From assembly GCA_913775715.1 (NCBI GenBank), contig CAJYMC010000007.1, positions 620,001-684,000 of the forward strand: a stretch of 64,000 bases of DNA. Direction: 5' to 3'. This document shows positions 14,981 through 23,566 of the stretch, piece by piece; the stretch's first letter is position 1, and the number at the start of each line of letters is the position of its first letter. Both the position numbers and the translations under genes were made by a program. The notes beneath the pieces are model-generated. The model worked only from the letters and a program-made list of their open reading frames with translations, had not been told where the DNA came from and did not search any database. This DNA is from an uncultured Exiguobacterium sp. GTDB taxonomy: Bacteria; Bacillota; Bacilli; Exiguobacteriales; Exiguobacteriaceae.

Positions 14981-17900
14981 ATGACATTTCATCAGTACCC
15001 TGAACAGCAGGGATTATACGACCCTCGTATGGAACATGATGCGTGCGGGATCGGGGTTTACGCACATCAAACAGGACGAGCGAGTCATGAAATTGTTGAA
15101 CATGCATTGGCCATGCTTTGTCAAATGGAACATCGTGGTGGACAAGGAAGCGATGCGAAGACGGGAGACGGGGCGGGTATTTTAACGCAATTACCAGATC
15201 GTTTGTTTCGTGAAACGGTTCGCCACATTTCCTTCCCTAAAAAAGGGGATTATGGCGTTTTCATGATGTTCTTACCACGTGAGGAACGGGAACGGATGCG
15301 ACTCGAACGAACATTAGAATCCATCATCTTGACAGAAGGACAAGACGTCTTAGGATGGCGTACTGTACCTGTTCAGTCAGAAGTGCTTGGGTCGGGTGCT
15401 CGCCGCACGGAGCCAGTCATTCGTCAATGTTTCATAGGTGCACAGGCGATGGAAGGATTGACATTTGAACGAACACTCTTTTTGATTCGCCGCGCATTTG
15501 AACGTGAATCGGAGCAACTCGGTCTTGAACAATACGTCCTGAGTAGCTCGAGTGAAACAATTGTTTACAAAGGACTCGTGACGACGGATCAATTGCGCGC
15601 GTACTTCGATGACTTACGAGACGAGCGTTATCAATCAGGATTTGGTATCGTGCATTCGCGTTTTAGTACGAATACGTTTCCGAGTTGGAAACGCGCCCAT
15701 CCGAATCGTTATTTGATTCACAACGGCGAAATCAATACGTTGCAAGGAAATATTCGGGCGATGCGCGGTCGAGAACGTCGACTGGCCGAGACGACGTATG
15801 GTAATCGGGCAGAGGAAGTGTTACCGATTCTAGATGAGACAGGTAGTGACTCGTCGATGCTTGATAATGCGTTTGAGTTTCTTCATCTGTCCGGACTCTC
15901 GCTCGCTGAGACTGCACTGATGCTCGTACCGGAACCATTCGAACATGCCGAGATCAGACCTGCGAAGCGTGCATACTATGAGTATCACAGCAGCATGATC
16001 GAACCGTGGGATGGTCCGTCTGCGATCGTCTTTACGAACGGAAAACAGATTGGTGCGACGCTTGACCGAAACGGTTTACGCCCAGCGCGATATGTATTGT
16101 TACGCGATGGTCACTTCATGTTGTCGTCAGAAGCAGGAGTACTCCCTCTTCGTGAACAAGACATTTTGTACAAAAAACGATTGGCACCAGGTGAACTGCT
16201 TTTACTCGATTTTGCGTCCGGTCAGTTGATCGCAGACGAAGAGATCAAACGGGAACTCGCGACACGTCACCCCTACGCAGAATGGCTCGCTCAAGAAGTC
16301 GTGTCCCTCTCAAGTAACGACTTCAAGGAAACGTTCGTCGATCTTGGTACGAAACAACGACACTTCGGATATACCCGTGAAGATATCGATCAATACCTGA
16401 TCCCCCTCGTCGAAGAACAAAAGGATCCGTTAGGTGCGATGGGGACGGATATACCGTTAGCGGTCTTAAGTGAACGACCTCAATCCTTGTTCCGTTATTT
16501 TAAACAGCTGTTCGCACAAGTCACGAATCCACCGATCGACGCGTTACGCGAAGAGATTGTTACCTCGACGCTGACATGGCTTGGTCGACAAGGGGAGCTG
16601 TTGACGCCGAACCGCGCGAACTGTCGTCGTGTGCGCTTAGAGACACCGATTCTGCGACCAGACGAAGCCCATGCGCTTAAACATAGTGGCTTCAAGCAAA
16701 AAACGATTTCGACGACGTTTACTGATTCGCTTGCAGAAGCGCTCGAAATGGTCGTTGATGAGGCTGTAACCGCTGCCCGGAATGGGTACGAATTATTGAC
16801 ATTATCGGATCGTCTCGTACGCCCCGGTACATTGCCGATGCCGATCCTTTTAGTGACGAGTGCGATTCATCATGCGCTGATCCGCAAGGGATTACGTACA
16901 AATCTCAGCTTAATCGTTGAAGGTGGAGAGATTCGTGAAGTCCATCATGTCGCGATGTTGCTCGGATACGGTGCGGATGCGATTTATCCGTACCTGGCAT
17001 ATGCGACGCTTGAAGAAGCGGTAGGCGATCGGTTTACGGATGTCGACAAACGTTACCAAAAAGCAGTCACGGAAGGCGTCGTCAAAGTCATGTCGAAGAT
17101 GGGCATTTCGACGGTCTTCAGCTACCGGGGCGCGCAAATCTTTGAAGCAGTCGGAATCGATCGCGCCGTCATCGAACAGCATTTCACTGGTACGGTTTCT
17201 CAATTAAGCGGAATGACGCTTGAACTAATGGAAGAAGAAGTCCGCCGAGCACAACAAATTGCAGATGAACGGATTCATTTAGAATCCGGCAGTGTCTTCC
17301 GGTACCGTCAAGCGGGAGAACATCATGCCTTCAACCCAGCAACGATTCATTTGTTGCAACACGCATGCCGGACGAATGATTACCGGCTCTATCAAAAGTA
17401 TACACAACGCATTCAGGAGGAACCGGTAACGGTGCTACGACATCTATTGACGTTCAAGGAGACGACGGCAATCCCGATCGAGGAAGTCGAGCCTGTCAGC
17501 GAAATCGTTAAATACTTCAAAACGGGTGCGATGTCCTACGGCTCGTTATCTAAAGAAGCGCACGAGACGCTTGCGATCGCGATGAACCGATTAGGTGGTA
17601 AGAGTAATAGCGGTGAAGGCGGTGAAGAAGAGGAACGGTACGAACGGGATGAAAATGGTGACTTCCGGATGAGTCGGATTAAGCAGATCGCTTCTGGTCG
17701 TTTTGGGGTGACGAGTCATTACCTCGTTCACGCGGACGAATTACAAATCAAGGTGGCACAAGGTGCGAAACCTGGTGAAGGCGGTCAATTACCTGGTGAA
17801 AAAGTCTATCCGTGGATTGCGCGGGTGCGTGCATCGACACCGGGTGTTGGATTGATTTCCCCCCCACCACATCACGATATCTATTCGATTGAAGATTTGG

Positions 17901-19453
17901 CCCAGTTGATTCATGACTTAAAACGTGCGAACGATCAAGCCCGGATTAGCGTCAAACTTGTCGCAAAAGGTGGCGTTGGGACGATCGCGGCTGGGGTTGC
18001 GAAGGGTCTTGCGGACGTCATCGTCATCAGTGGTCATGACGGCGGCACGGGTGCCTCGCCGAAGACGAGTATTCAACATGCTGGACTGCCATGGGAACTT
18101 GGTCTTGCTGAGACCCACCAAACGTTGACATTAAATGGGTTACGCGAGCGTGTCGTCCTTGAAACCGACGGAAAACTCTTGACTGGTCGCGACGTCATCC
18201 TCGCCGCGATGCTCGGAGCGAATGAGTATGGGTTTGCGACAGCGCCGCTCATCGCTGTCGGCTGTATCATGATGCGTGCATGTCATCTTGATACGTGTCC
18301 TGTAGGTGTCGCGACACAAGATCCAGAGCTCCGTAAGAAATTCACGGGATCTGCCGATGACGTCGTCCATTTCATGACGTTCATTGCTGAGGAAGTTCGA
18401 GAACATTTAGCGAAACTCGGTGTAAAACGACTGCAAGACCTCGTAGGGCGAACGGACCTACTCGAACCATCGGAGCGACAACGGACGCATTGGAAAGCGA
18501 AGAGTCTTGATTTTTCGCGTCTACTCGTCCATGTGACACACGGTCCGGCTGAACAACAACAGCATCATGTCGAGCGTTCCTTTGACGCGCGTGAAATCGC
18601 GCCGTATTTAGAGTCGGCAGATTTCAGTCAGCCTCAGACACTACGTTTAACGATTCAAAATACAGACCGTGCGATCGGAACACAGACCGGTGCCATGCTG
18701 ACAAGACGATTTGGGGCTCTTGGTCTGCCGACGGATCGATTGAAACTCGAACTGAATGGATCTGCCGGACAAAGTTTAGGCGCGTATTTACCACGCGGCG
18801 TAACGCTTGATGTCACGGGAGAAGCGAATGATTACGTCGGGAAAGGCTTGTCCGGAGGTATCATCGCCGTTCATCCTCCACGTTCGATTTCGTTCGTCTC
18901 GTCCGATCAGTCGATCATTGGTAATGTTGCACTTTACGGGGCAACGAGTGGAGAACTTTATGTCAACGGTCAGGCAGGTGAGCGATTTGCGGTTCGAAAC
19001 AGTGGAGCCGTCGCCGTCGTCGAAGGAATCGGAAACCATGGACTTGAGTATATGACCGGTGGATCCGTCGTTGTCCTTGGCGATGTCGGAAAAAACTTTG
19101 CAGCCGGTATGTCAGGTGGTGTCGCCTATGTCTTGCCGCGTCATCCGGAACAATTTTTACAACGTGTCAACCGAGAACTTGTTACGACGGGACCTGTCAC
19201 GCATGTTGAAGAGATTGCGCGACTGAAGACGTTCATCGAACGTCACGTCACACGGACCGGAAGTGAGCAGGGAGATGCGATTCTAGCGAACTGGGATCAT
19301 GTCATTCATTCGTTCATCCGCGTCATTCCTTCGACGTATGAGAAAGTGACGACGTTGATGGCTGATTTCGCTAAACAAGGACATAACACTGAAGAAGCTA
19401 TGTTGCTCGCATTTGAGACACATCTAGGGCGCAGAACAGGAGGGGTACGATGA
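14981..19453 (+). CDS. gltA: Glutamate synthase (NADPH) large subunit
   Basis: 1490 residues, the alpha chain of GOGAT, which turns glutamine and 2-oxoglutarate into two glutamates. Order: class II glutamine amidotransferase with the mature N-terminal Cys22 (MEHDACGIG, short propeptide), central domain, FMN-binding synthase domain (SNSGEGGEE, GAKPGEGGQLPG, SGHDGGTGASP), the 3Fe-4S cysteines CIMMRACHLDTCPVG around residue 1090-1105, and a C-terminal GXGXG beta-helix. Ammonia tunnels from the first to the third domain. Length is usual for bacterial GltA/GltB large chains. AAGGAGAG precedes the ATG. It overlaps gltB by 4 nt (ATGA), so the two are translationally coupled. No gltC activator is nearby; a cre site lies upstream. 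Confidence 0.97.
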   Translation: MTFHQYPEQQGLYDPRMEHDACGIGVYAHQTGRASHEIVEHALAMLCQMEHRGGQGSDAKTGDGAGILTQLPDRLFRETVRHISFPKKGDYGVFMMFLPREERERMRLERTLESIILTEGQDVLGWRTVPVQSEVLGSGARRTEPVIRQCFIGAQAMEGLTFERTLFLIRRAFERESEQLGLEQYVLSSSSETIVYKGLVTTDQLRAYFDDLRDERYQSGFGIVHSRFSTNTFPSWKRAHPNRYLIHNGEINTLQGNIRAMRGRERRLAETTYGNRAEEVLPILDETGSDSSMLDNAFEFLHLSGLSLAETALMLVPEPFEHAEIRPAKRAYYEYHSSMIEPWDGPSAIVFTNGKQIGATLDRNGLRPARYVLLRDGHFMLSSEAGVLPLREQDILYKKRLAPGELLLLDFASGQLIADEEIKRELATRHPYAEWLAQEVVSLSSNDFKETFVDLGTKQRHFGYTREDIDQYLIPLVEEQKDPLGAMGTDIPLAVLSERPQSLFRYFKQLFAQVTNPPIDALREEIVTSTLTWLGRQGELLTPNRANCRRVRLETPILRPDEAHALKHSGFKQKTISTTFTDSLAEALEMVVDEAVTAARNGYELLTLSDRLVRPGTLPMPILLVTSAIHHALIRKGLRTNLSLIVEGGEIREVHHVAMLLGYGADAIYPYLAYATLEEAVGDRFTDVDKRYQKAVTEGVVKVMSKMGISTVFSYRGAQIFEAVGIDRAVIEQHFTGTVSQLSGMTLELMEEEVRRAQQIADERIHLESGSVFRYRQAGEHHAFNPATIHLLQHACRTNDYRLYQKYTQRIQEEPVTVLRHLLTFKETTAIPIEEVEPVSEIVKYFKTGAMSYGSLSKEAHETLAIAMNRLGGKSNSGEGGEEEERYERDENGDFRMSRIKQIASGRFGVTSHYLVHADELQIKVAQGAKPGEGGQLPGEKVYPWIARVRASTPGVGLISPPPHHDIYSIEDLAQLIHDLKRANDQARISVKLVAKGGVGTIAAGVAKGLADVIVISGHDGGTGASPKTSIQHAGLPWELGLAETHQTLTLNGLRERVVLETDGKLLTGRDVILAAMLGANEYGFATAPLIAVGCIMMRACHLDTCPVGVATQDPELRKKFTGSADDVVHFMTFIAEEVREHLAKLGVKRLQDLVGRTDLLEPSERQRTHWKAKSLDFSRLLVHVTHGPAEQQQHHVERSFDAREIAPYLESADFSQPQTLRLTIQNTDRAIGTQTGAMLTRRFGALGLPTDRLKLELNGSAGQSLGAYLPRGVTLDVTGEANDYVGKGLSGGIIAVHPPRSISFVSSDQSIIGNVALYGATSGELYVNGQAGERFAVRNSGAVAVVEGIGNHGLEYMTGGSVVVLGDVGKNFAAGMSGGVAYVLPRHPEQFLQRVNRELVTTGPVTHVEEIARLKTFIERHVTRTGSEQGDAILANWDHVIHSFIRVIPSTYEKVTTLMADFAKQGHNTEEAMLLAFETHLGRRTGGVR

Positions 19454-20916
19454 AACGACGCGATCAATTCATGACAGTTGCTCGTTCGGGTGGAACGGAA
19501 CGACATCCAAGCGAACGAGTGGGTGATTTTAAGGAATATAAGACGGCTTTGACGGAAACAGAAGCGAGTCAACAAGCCAGTCGATGTATGGATTGCGGCA
19601 CCCCATTTTGCCATGTAGGGGAAGTATTTGATCAAGTGAAGATTGGTTGTCCAGTCTATAACTTGATTCCGGAATGGAACTTACTCGTAGAAGAAGGACG
19701 CTTTCAAGAGGCACTCGATCGCCTTCTTGAGACGAATAATTTTCCGGAATTCACAGGTCGCGTCTGCCCAGCGCCATGTGAAGGATCGTGTACGTTGTCG
19801 ATTCATGAACCTGCGGTTGCGATCAAAGATATCGAACGGACGATCATCGACATTGGCTTTGAAAAAGGATGGGTCGTGCCCCGAATTCCAGCAATACGAT
19901 CAACACGTTCGATTGCCATTGTCGGCTCGGGTCCTGCCGGTCTTGCGGCTGCCGATCAGTTGAATCAAGCCGGTCACCAAGTGACGGTCTATGAGCGGGA
20001 AGATCGGATCGGCGGATTACTGACATATGGTATACCAGCGATGAAACTCGATAAAGAGGTCGTACAGCGCCGTGTTGATTTGCTTGAAGCAGAAGGGATC
20101 CGCTTCCGGACGAATGTCACGATCGGCGTAGACATCACACTCGAGACACTTGAATCAGAATATGACGCGGTGATTTTATGTGTCGGCGCGACGGAACCAC
20201 GCAAATTGATGGATGCGCCAACGCGTGGAGTTGGTTATGCGATGGATTATTTGACAGGGGTGACACGCCACGTGCTCTCGCAAGAACCGTTGTCTGCTGA
20301 GCATGACGCAAAAGATAAAGATATTCTCGTCATCGGTGGAGGCGATACCGGAGCGGACTGTGTGGCAACAGCACTCCGTCAACGTTGTCGCTCCGTCGTC
20401 CAATTCGGTAAACATGAACAACCGGGAACGACACGTGCAGCAGGCAACATGTGGCCCGATACACCGTCACTCTACTCCATCGATTATGGGTACGCAGAAG
20501 CTTTTCAACAATTCGGTCGGGATCCCCGTGAATACTTGATCGCCATCAAACGGTTTACAACAAGTGAATCGGGTCAAGTCACCGGTGTCTGGACGATTCA
20601 GACGACGAAAACAAAAAATGAATCGGGGGCAGTGATCTTCGAGGAAATCGAAGGGAGCGATCGTTACTTCCCGGTCGATCAAGTTTGGATCGCCATCGGA
20701 TTCAGTGGTGTCGAAGAGAATGTACTCGAACATTTAATGGTCGCGTCGGAACGAGGAAAAATCAAGACGACGCGTTACGCGACGAACCGTCCAGGTGTAT
20801 TTGCCGCAGGTGACGCAAGACGGGGTCAATCATTGATCGTCTGGGCGATTCGCGAGGGTCGTGAAGTGGCGGAAGCCGTCGGACAATATTTAAAAGCAAT
20901 GCAACATACCGGCTAA
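19450..20916 (+). CDS. gltB: Glutamate synthase (NADPH) small subunit
   Basis: 488 residues, the FAD and NADPH chain of GOGAT (GltD in E. coli naming). N-terminal 4Fe-4S ligands are in CMDCGTPFCH...GCPVYNLIPEWN and CPAPCEGSC. The FAD-binding GSGPAGLAAADQLNQAGHQVTVYE follows near residue 155, then the NADPH-binding VIGGGDTGADCVATALR near 295, and the C-terminal GVFAAGDARRGQSLIVWAIREGREVA. It passes electrons from NADPH to the FMN of GltA. Start ATG 19450 behind GGAGGGG. Ends in a hairpin terminator. Length close to B. subtilis GltB (493). Confidence 0.97.
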   Translation: MKRRDQFMTVARSGGTERHPSERVGDFKEYKTALTETEASQQASRCMDCGTPFCHVGEVFDQVKIGCPVYNLIPEWNLLVEEGRFQEALDRLLETNNFPEFTGRVCPAPCEGSCTLSIHEPAVAIKDIERTIIDIGFEKGWVVPRIPAIRSTRSIAIVGSGPAGLAAADQLNQAGHQVTVYEREDRIGGLLTYGIPAMKLDKEVVQRRVDLLEAEGIRFRTNVTIGVDITLETLESEYDAVILCVGATEPRKLMDAPTRGVGYAMDYLTGVTRHVLSQEPLSAEHDAKDKDILVIGGGDTGADCVATALRQRCRSVVQFGKHEQPGTTRAAGNMWPDTPSLYSIDYGYAEAFQQFGRDPREYLIAIKRFTTSESGQVTGVWTIQTTKTKNESGAVIFEEIEGSDRYFPVDQVWIAIGFSGVEENVLEHLMVASERGKIKTTRYATNRPGVFAAGDARRGQSLIVWAIREGREVAEAVGQYLKAMQHTG

Positions 20917-20926
20917 ATCACATCGT

Positions 20927-20964
20927 CTGGATTTTCTGGCATTATCAGAAATCCAGGCTTTTTT
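20927..20964 (+). terminator. Terminator of gltAB
   Basis: Stem CTGGATTTTCTG/CAGAAATCCAG (one bulged T) followed by GCTTTTTTG. Confidence 0.85.
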
Positions 20965-21010
20965 GTGTTTGGCAAAGAAATCTGCCAGTTCAAAAATAAC
21001 TATTGATTTT

Positions 21011-21025
21011 GTTTCAAGGTGAAAC
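21011..21025. promoter_or_regulatory. Small inverted repeat before the orphan IIB gene
   Basis: GTTTCA-agg-TGAAAC, 50 nt before the start of the IIB-like gene and upstream of an AT-rich -10-like TATAAA. Possible operator; no regulator can be named. Confidence 0.3.
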
Positions 21026-21074
21026 ACCGAAAATATTTCTGATATTCTTATAAAATGAAGAGGAGGTATGACAG

Positions 21075-21368
21075 ATGAATTCAGAAATCATCTATTTCGT
21101 ATGCGAGAGTGGAATGGCGAGTAGTATCATGGGGGCTACGATTTTAAGAAAGCGCTTACTTGAATGCGGTATTACGACAGACGTCAAGACATGTCGGATC
21201 GCAGAACTACCTGATCAAGCAGCTTTTATCGTCGGAGAAACGCAACTCGTCCATCGACACGTATGGAAAACACATTGTTCGGTTCATCCAGTCGATCGGA
21301 TTCTTGATCCGACTGCATATGACGTCATCCTCGAATCTTGGCAGAAAAGAGTGAGGCTGCATGACTGA
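21075..21368 (+). CDS. Free-standing PTS IIB-like protein (mannitol type)
   Basis: 97 residues. IIYFVCESGMASSIMGATILRKRLLECGI aligns directly with the IIB domain of MtlA in this window (IIFACDAGMGSSAMGASVLRNKINKAGL), keeping the phospho-acceptor cysteine (Cys10). The C-terminal half (HRHVWKTHCSVHPVDRILDPTAYDVILESW) follows the same outline but is diverged. There is no membrane domain, so it is a soluble IIB domain. GAGGAGG lies 8 nt before the ATG. It overlaps mtlR by 8 nt and is therefore co-expressed with it. In B. subtilis MtlR is controlled by contact with the IIB domain of MtlA, so a soluble IIB could act as co-regulator or decoy (inference). Confidence 0.8.
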   Translation: MNSEIIYFVCESGMASSIMGATILRKRLLECGITTDVKTCRIAELPDQAAFIVGETQLVHRHVWKTHCSVHPVDRILDPTAYDVILESWQKRVRLHD

Positions 21369-23373
21369 ATTTACACCACGGGAACATGATATCTTATTTT
21401 TCCTCTTATCACGCGAGGAACCTGTTCAAATACAAGAGATCGCGGAAACGCTCGAGACGTCGGAACGAACGATTCAACGTGAACGCGATCGTCTTGCCCA
21501 GTCTTTAGAAGATCATGATTTGCGTTTGACATATGTTCGCGGCAGAGGTCTCTTAATTGAGGGAACGGACGAAGCCAAACATGCATTACGGGACCAACTC
21601 TTGTTGTCACATAAACAATTACCGAACGCTGAAGATCGACAAGTCGAGTTAGCGTATCGGCTACTACAAGAAGAAGGGATGGTCAAATTACAGGCGATCG
21701 CCCATGCGATGTATGTGGCTCCGAGCACGGTTAGCCAGGATTTAGAGCGGATTGATGAGTGGTTTCTACAATATGACCTTGAAATCAAGCGCAAAAAAGG
21801 GATTGGTGCCGAAGTCATCGGCGAAGAAATCAACAAACGTCGTTTACTGATTTCATTGATCTTTACGCAATGGGATGTTCTCGCTTTCTATCGGTTGTTA
21901 CAAGGCGACGCCGGGCAATTACCTCATCTGTTACGCATGAATCGAACAACCTGGCTTGAGATGATCAATCAAGCGTACGCGGTCATAGCGCCATTGACGA
22001 AAGAAGGTCGTCTCAATGACCGACAAATCATGCGTGCGACACTCAGCTTAGCGTTACAAGCGTTACGCAAAGATCAGTTTCCGATGCGTTACGAGTTAAA
22101 AGCGTATCCGGTCGAAATCCTCAAATGGGTGGAACGCGTCGAAGAGCGATTACCTGACACGTTGTCGATTGCCGAACGCCAATGGTTATCAGAAGAATTG
22201 CGTGCTTTCTTTCAATCGGACGCAGGAGATACGGAAGAACTCGTCACGCGCCTTCGTGTAAAACGATTGATTGAGCATGTCTCCTTACTATATGGAACGA
22301 ACTTTACCAAGGATCATGCACTAGAACGCGGACTCGTCTCGCATATTCAATCGTACACCCGTCAAAATAGCGTCAATCCGTCCTATGTCATCAAACAAAT
22401 CGAACGGGAATATCCGCGCTTGTTTGATGCGGTCAAACAAGCAGCACTGTCGATCTTCACCGATGCGACATTTGAAGACGTAGATTTAGCATTTTGGGTC
22501 ATGCATTTCGGTGCCGTTCTCAGCAAACCGACACCAAAACTTCCATATCGTGTTCTAGTCGTTTGCTCTGCTGGACTCGGTTCCTCGAAGTTACTGATGA
22601 ATCGGTTACGGCAAGAATTCGCTGAACTCGAGCACATCGATAACTCGTCCTTGTTTGGCATCGAACGGTTACCAATCGATTCGTACGACTTTGTATTGTC
22701 GACTGTACCGTTGCCTGACATTCGTCCACCACATCTTCTCGTCAACCCGTTGCTTCCTCAGGATGAGGTCGAACGGATTCGGAAATTAATTCTCGCCTTG
22801 CCTAAATCCTTTCAACCGGCACCACGAAAGACGAAAACGGAATGGCTCGATCTTGAGCAATTGCATCGGCTTATTGCATCGTCCATTCAAGTCTCGGACG
22901 GATTCCGAGTGGAACGGTTAGAGCGGGTGGGCGATGGGATTGAATCGCTCTTGTTTGAGATCAGTACACGCATGGTCGAGCAAGGATTAGCGAAGTCAGC
23001 TATTTCACTCTCTGGACAATTGCTACGTCGTCATGAGATGTCAGGTCTCGGTATTCCGGGAACACGGCTTGCACTATTTCACGGACGCGATACGACGATT
23101 CAACGAGGGGGATTCCTTATCTTTGAATTGCCCGAACCGATCGATATACTCGGGATGGATCAACAGTTACAATCCGTCGAACGGCTCCTCGTCTTGGTCG
23201 CACCGGAAGAAACCTCGAATGAACTGCTTGAATTACTCAGTTCGATTAGTGCCGCAATCATTGAAAGTCCCGAACAAATGGATCAGTTCGAGTTTGGGGA
23301 GGAACAGACGATTCGTCTGCTTTTGAATCGAACGTTTCGAACGGTCATTGATCAATTCTTAGGTCACACTTGA
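21361..23373 (+). CDS. mtlR: Mannitol operon transcriptional activator MtlR
   Basis: 670 residues (B. subtilis MtlR is about 694). Two N-terminal winged-helix/Mga-type HTH regions (residues 1-60 and 95-150), PRD1 (about 175-285), PRD2 (about 295-390), an EIIB-Gat-like domain with Cys402 in YRVLVVCSAGLGSSK, and an EIIA-Mtl-like domain at the C-terminus (GLGIPGTRLALFHGRD). PRD2 keeps His328 (GLVSHIQ) and His382 (WVMHFG). PRD1 seems to lack the usual phospho-histidines: its only His in that stretch is His189. Such regulators activate the mtl promoter in response to PTS phosphorylation state. Transcribed with the IIB-like gene; a terminator separates it from mtlA. Confidence 0.9.
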   Translation: MTEFTPREHDILFFLLSREEPVQIQEIAETLETSERTIQRERDRLAQSLEDHDLRLTYVRGRGLLIEGTDEAKHALRDQLLLSHKQLPNAEDRQVELAYRLLQEEGMVKLQAIAHAMYVAPSTVSQDLERIDEWFLQYDLEIKRKKGIGAEVIGEEINKRRLLISLIFTQWDVLAFYRLLQGDAGQLPHLLRMNRTTWLEMINQAYAVIAPLTKEGRLNDRQIMRATLSLALQALRKDQFPMRYELKAYPVEILKWVERVEERLPDTLSIAERQWLSEELRAFFQSDAGDTEELVTRLRVKRLIEHVSLLYGTNFTKDHALERGLVSHIQSYTRQNSVNPSYVIKQIEREYPRLFDAVKQAALSIFTDATFEDVDLAFWVMHFGAVLSKPTPKLPYRVLVVCSAGLGSSKLLMNRLRQEFAELEHIDNSSLFGIERLPIDSYDFVLSTVPLPDIRPPHLLVNPLLPQDEVERIRKLILALPKSFQPAPRKTKTEWLDLEQLHRLIASSIQVSDGFRVERLERVGDGIESLLFEISTRMVEQGLAKSAISLSGQLLRRHEMSGLGIPGTRLALFHGRDTTIQRGGFLIFELPEPIDILGMDQQLQSVERLLVLVAPEETSNELLELLSSISAAIIESPEQMDQFEFGEEQTIRLLLNRTFRTVIDQFLGHT

Positions 23374-23380
23374 AAACTCC

Positions 23381-23416
23381 CTGTCACTCCATTCCTGAAG
23401 TGACAGGTTTTTTTTT
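23381..23416 (+). terminator. Terminator of mtlR
   Basis: 8-bp stem CTGTCACT/AGTGACAG followed by a run of nine T. Confidence 0.85.
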
Positions 23417-23437
23417 CACGTCAGGCAGGCTTCTTTT

Positions 23438-23467
23438 CAGTCTGTCCAACTTCTTGGACAAAGACTG
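23438..23467. promoter_or_regulatory. Imperfect inverted repeat upstream of mtlA: candidate MtlR operator
   Basis: CAGTCTGTCCAA (23438-23449), 4-nt spacer, TTGGAC-aa-AGACTG (23454-23467): 12-nt arms with one 2-nt insertion. It lies just upstream of the -35 region, the position expected for an activator such as MtlR. Assignment to MtlR is by position. Confidence 0.45.
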
Positions 23468-23479
23468 AACTAGGAAAGA

Positions 23480-23509
23480 TTGAGTAAGCGCTTGCAGTGA
23501 TCTTACAAT
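23480..23509 (+). promoter_or_regulatory. mtlA promoter with overlapping cre-like site
   Basis: TTGAGT (23480-23485), 18-nt spacer, TACAAT (23504-23509). A cre-like sequence with core TAAGCGCTTGCA at 23482-23496 (two mismatches to WTGNAANCGNWNNCW) fills the spacer, so bound CcpA would block RNA polymerase. The weak -35 suits activation by MtlR. Confidence 0.55.
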
Positions 23510-23566
23510 AAAGGCATAGCAAAGCAATCATCTTATCAACTCATACACGAAATGGAGGCTAACGCA

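Noticed and set aside
15377..23373. Many long reading frames opposite or out of frame to gltA, gltB and mtlR
   Set aside because: They lie inside strongly supported genes, lack ribosome binding sites and show no family motifs.
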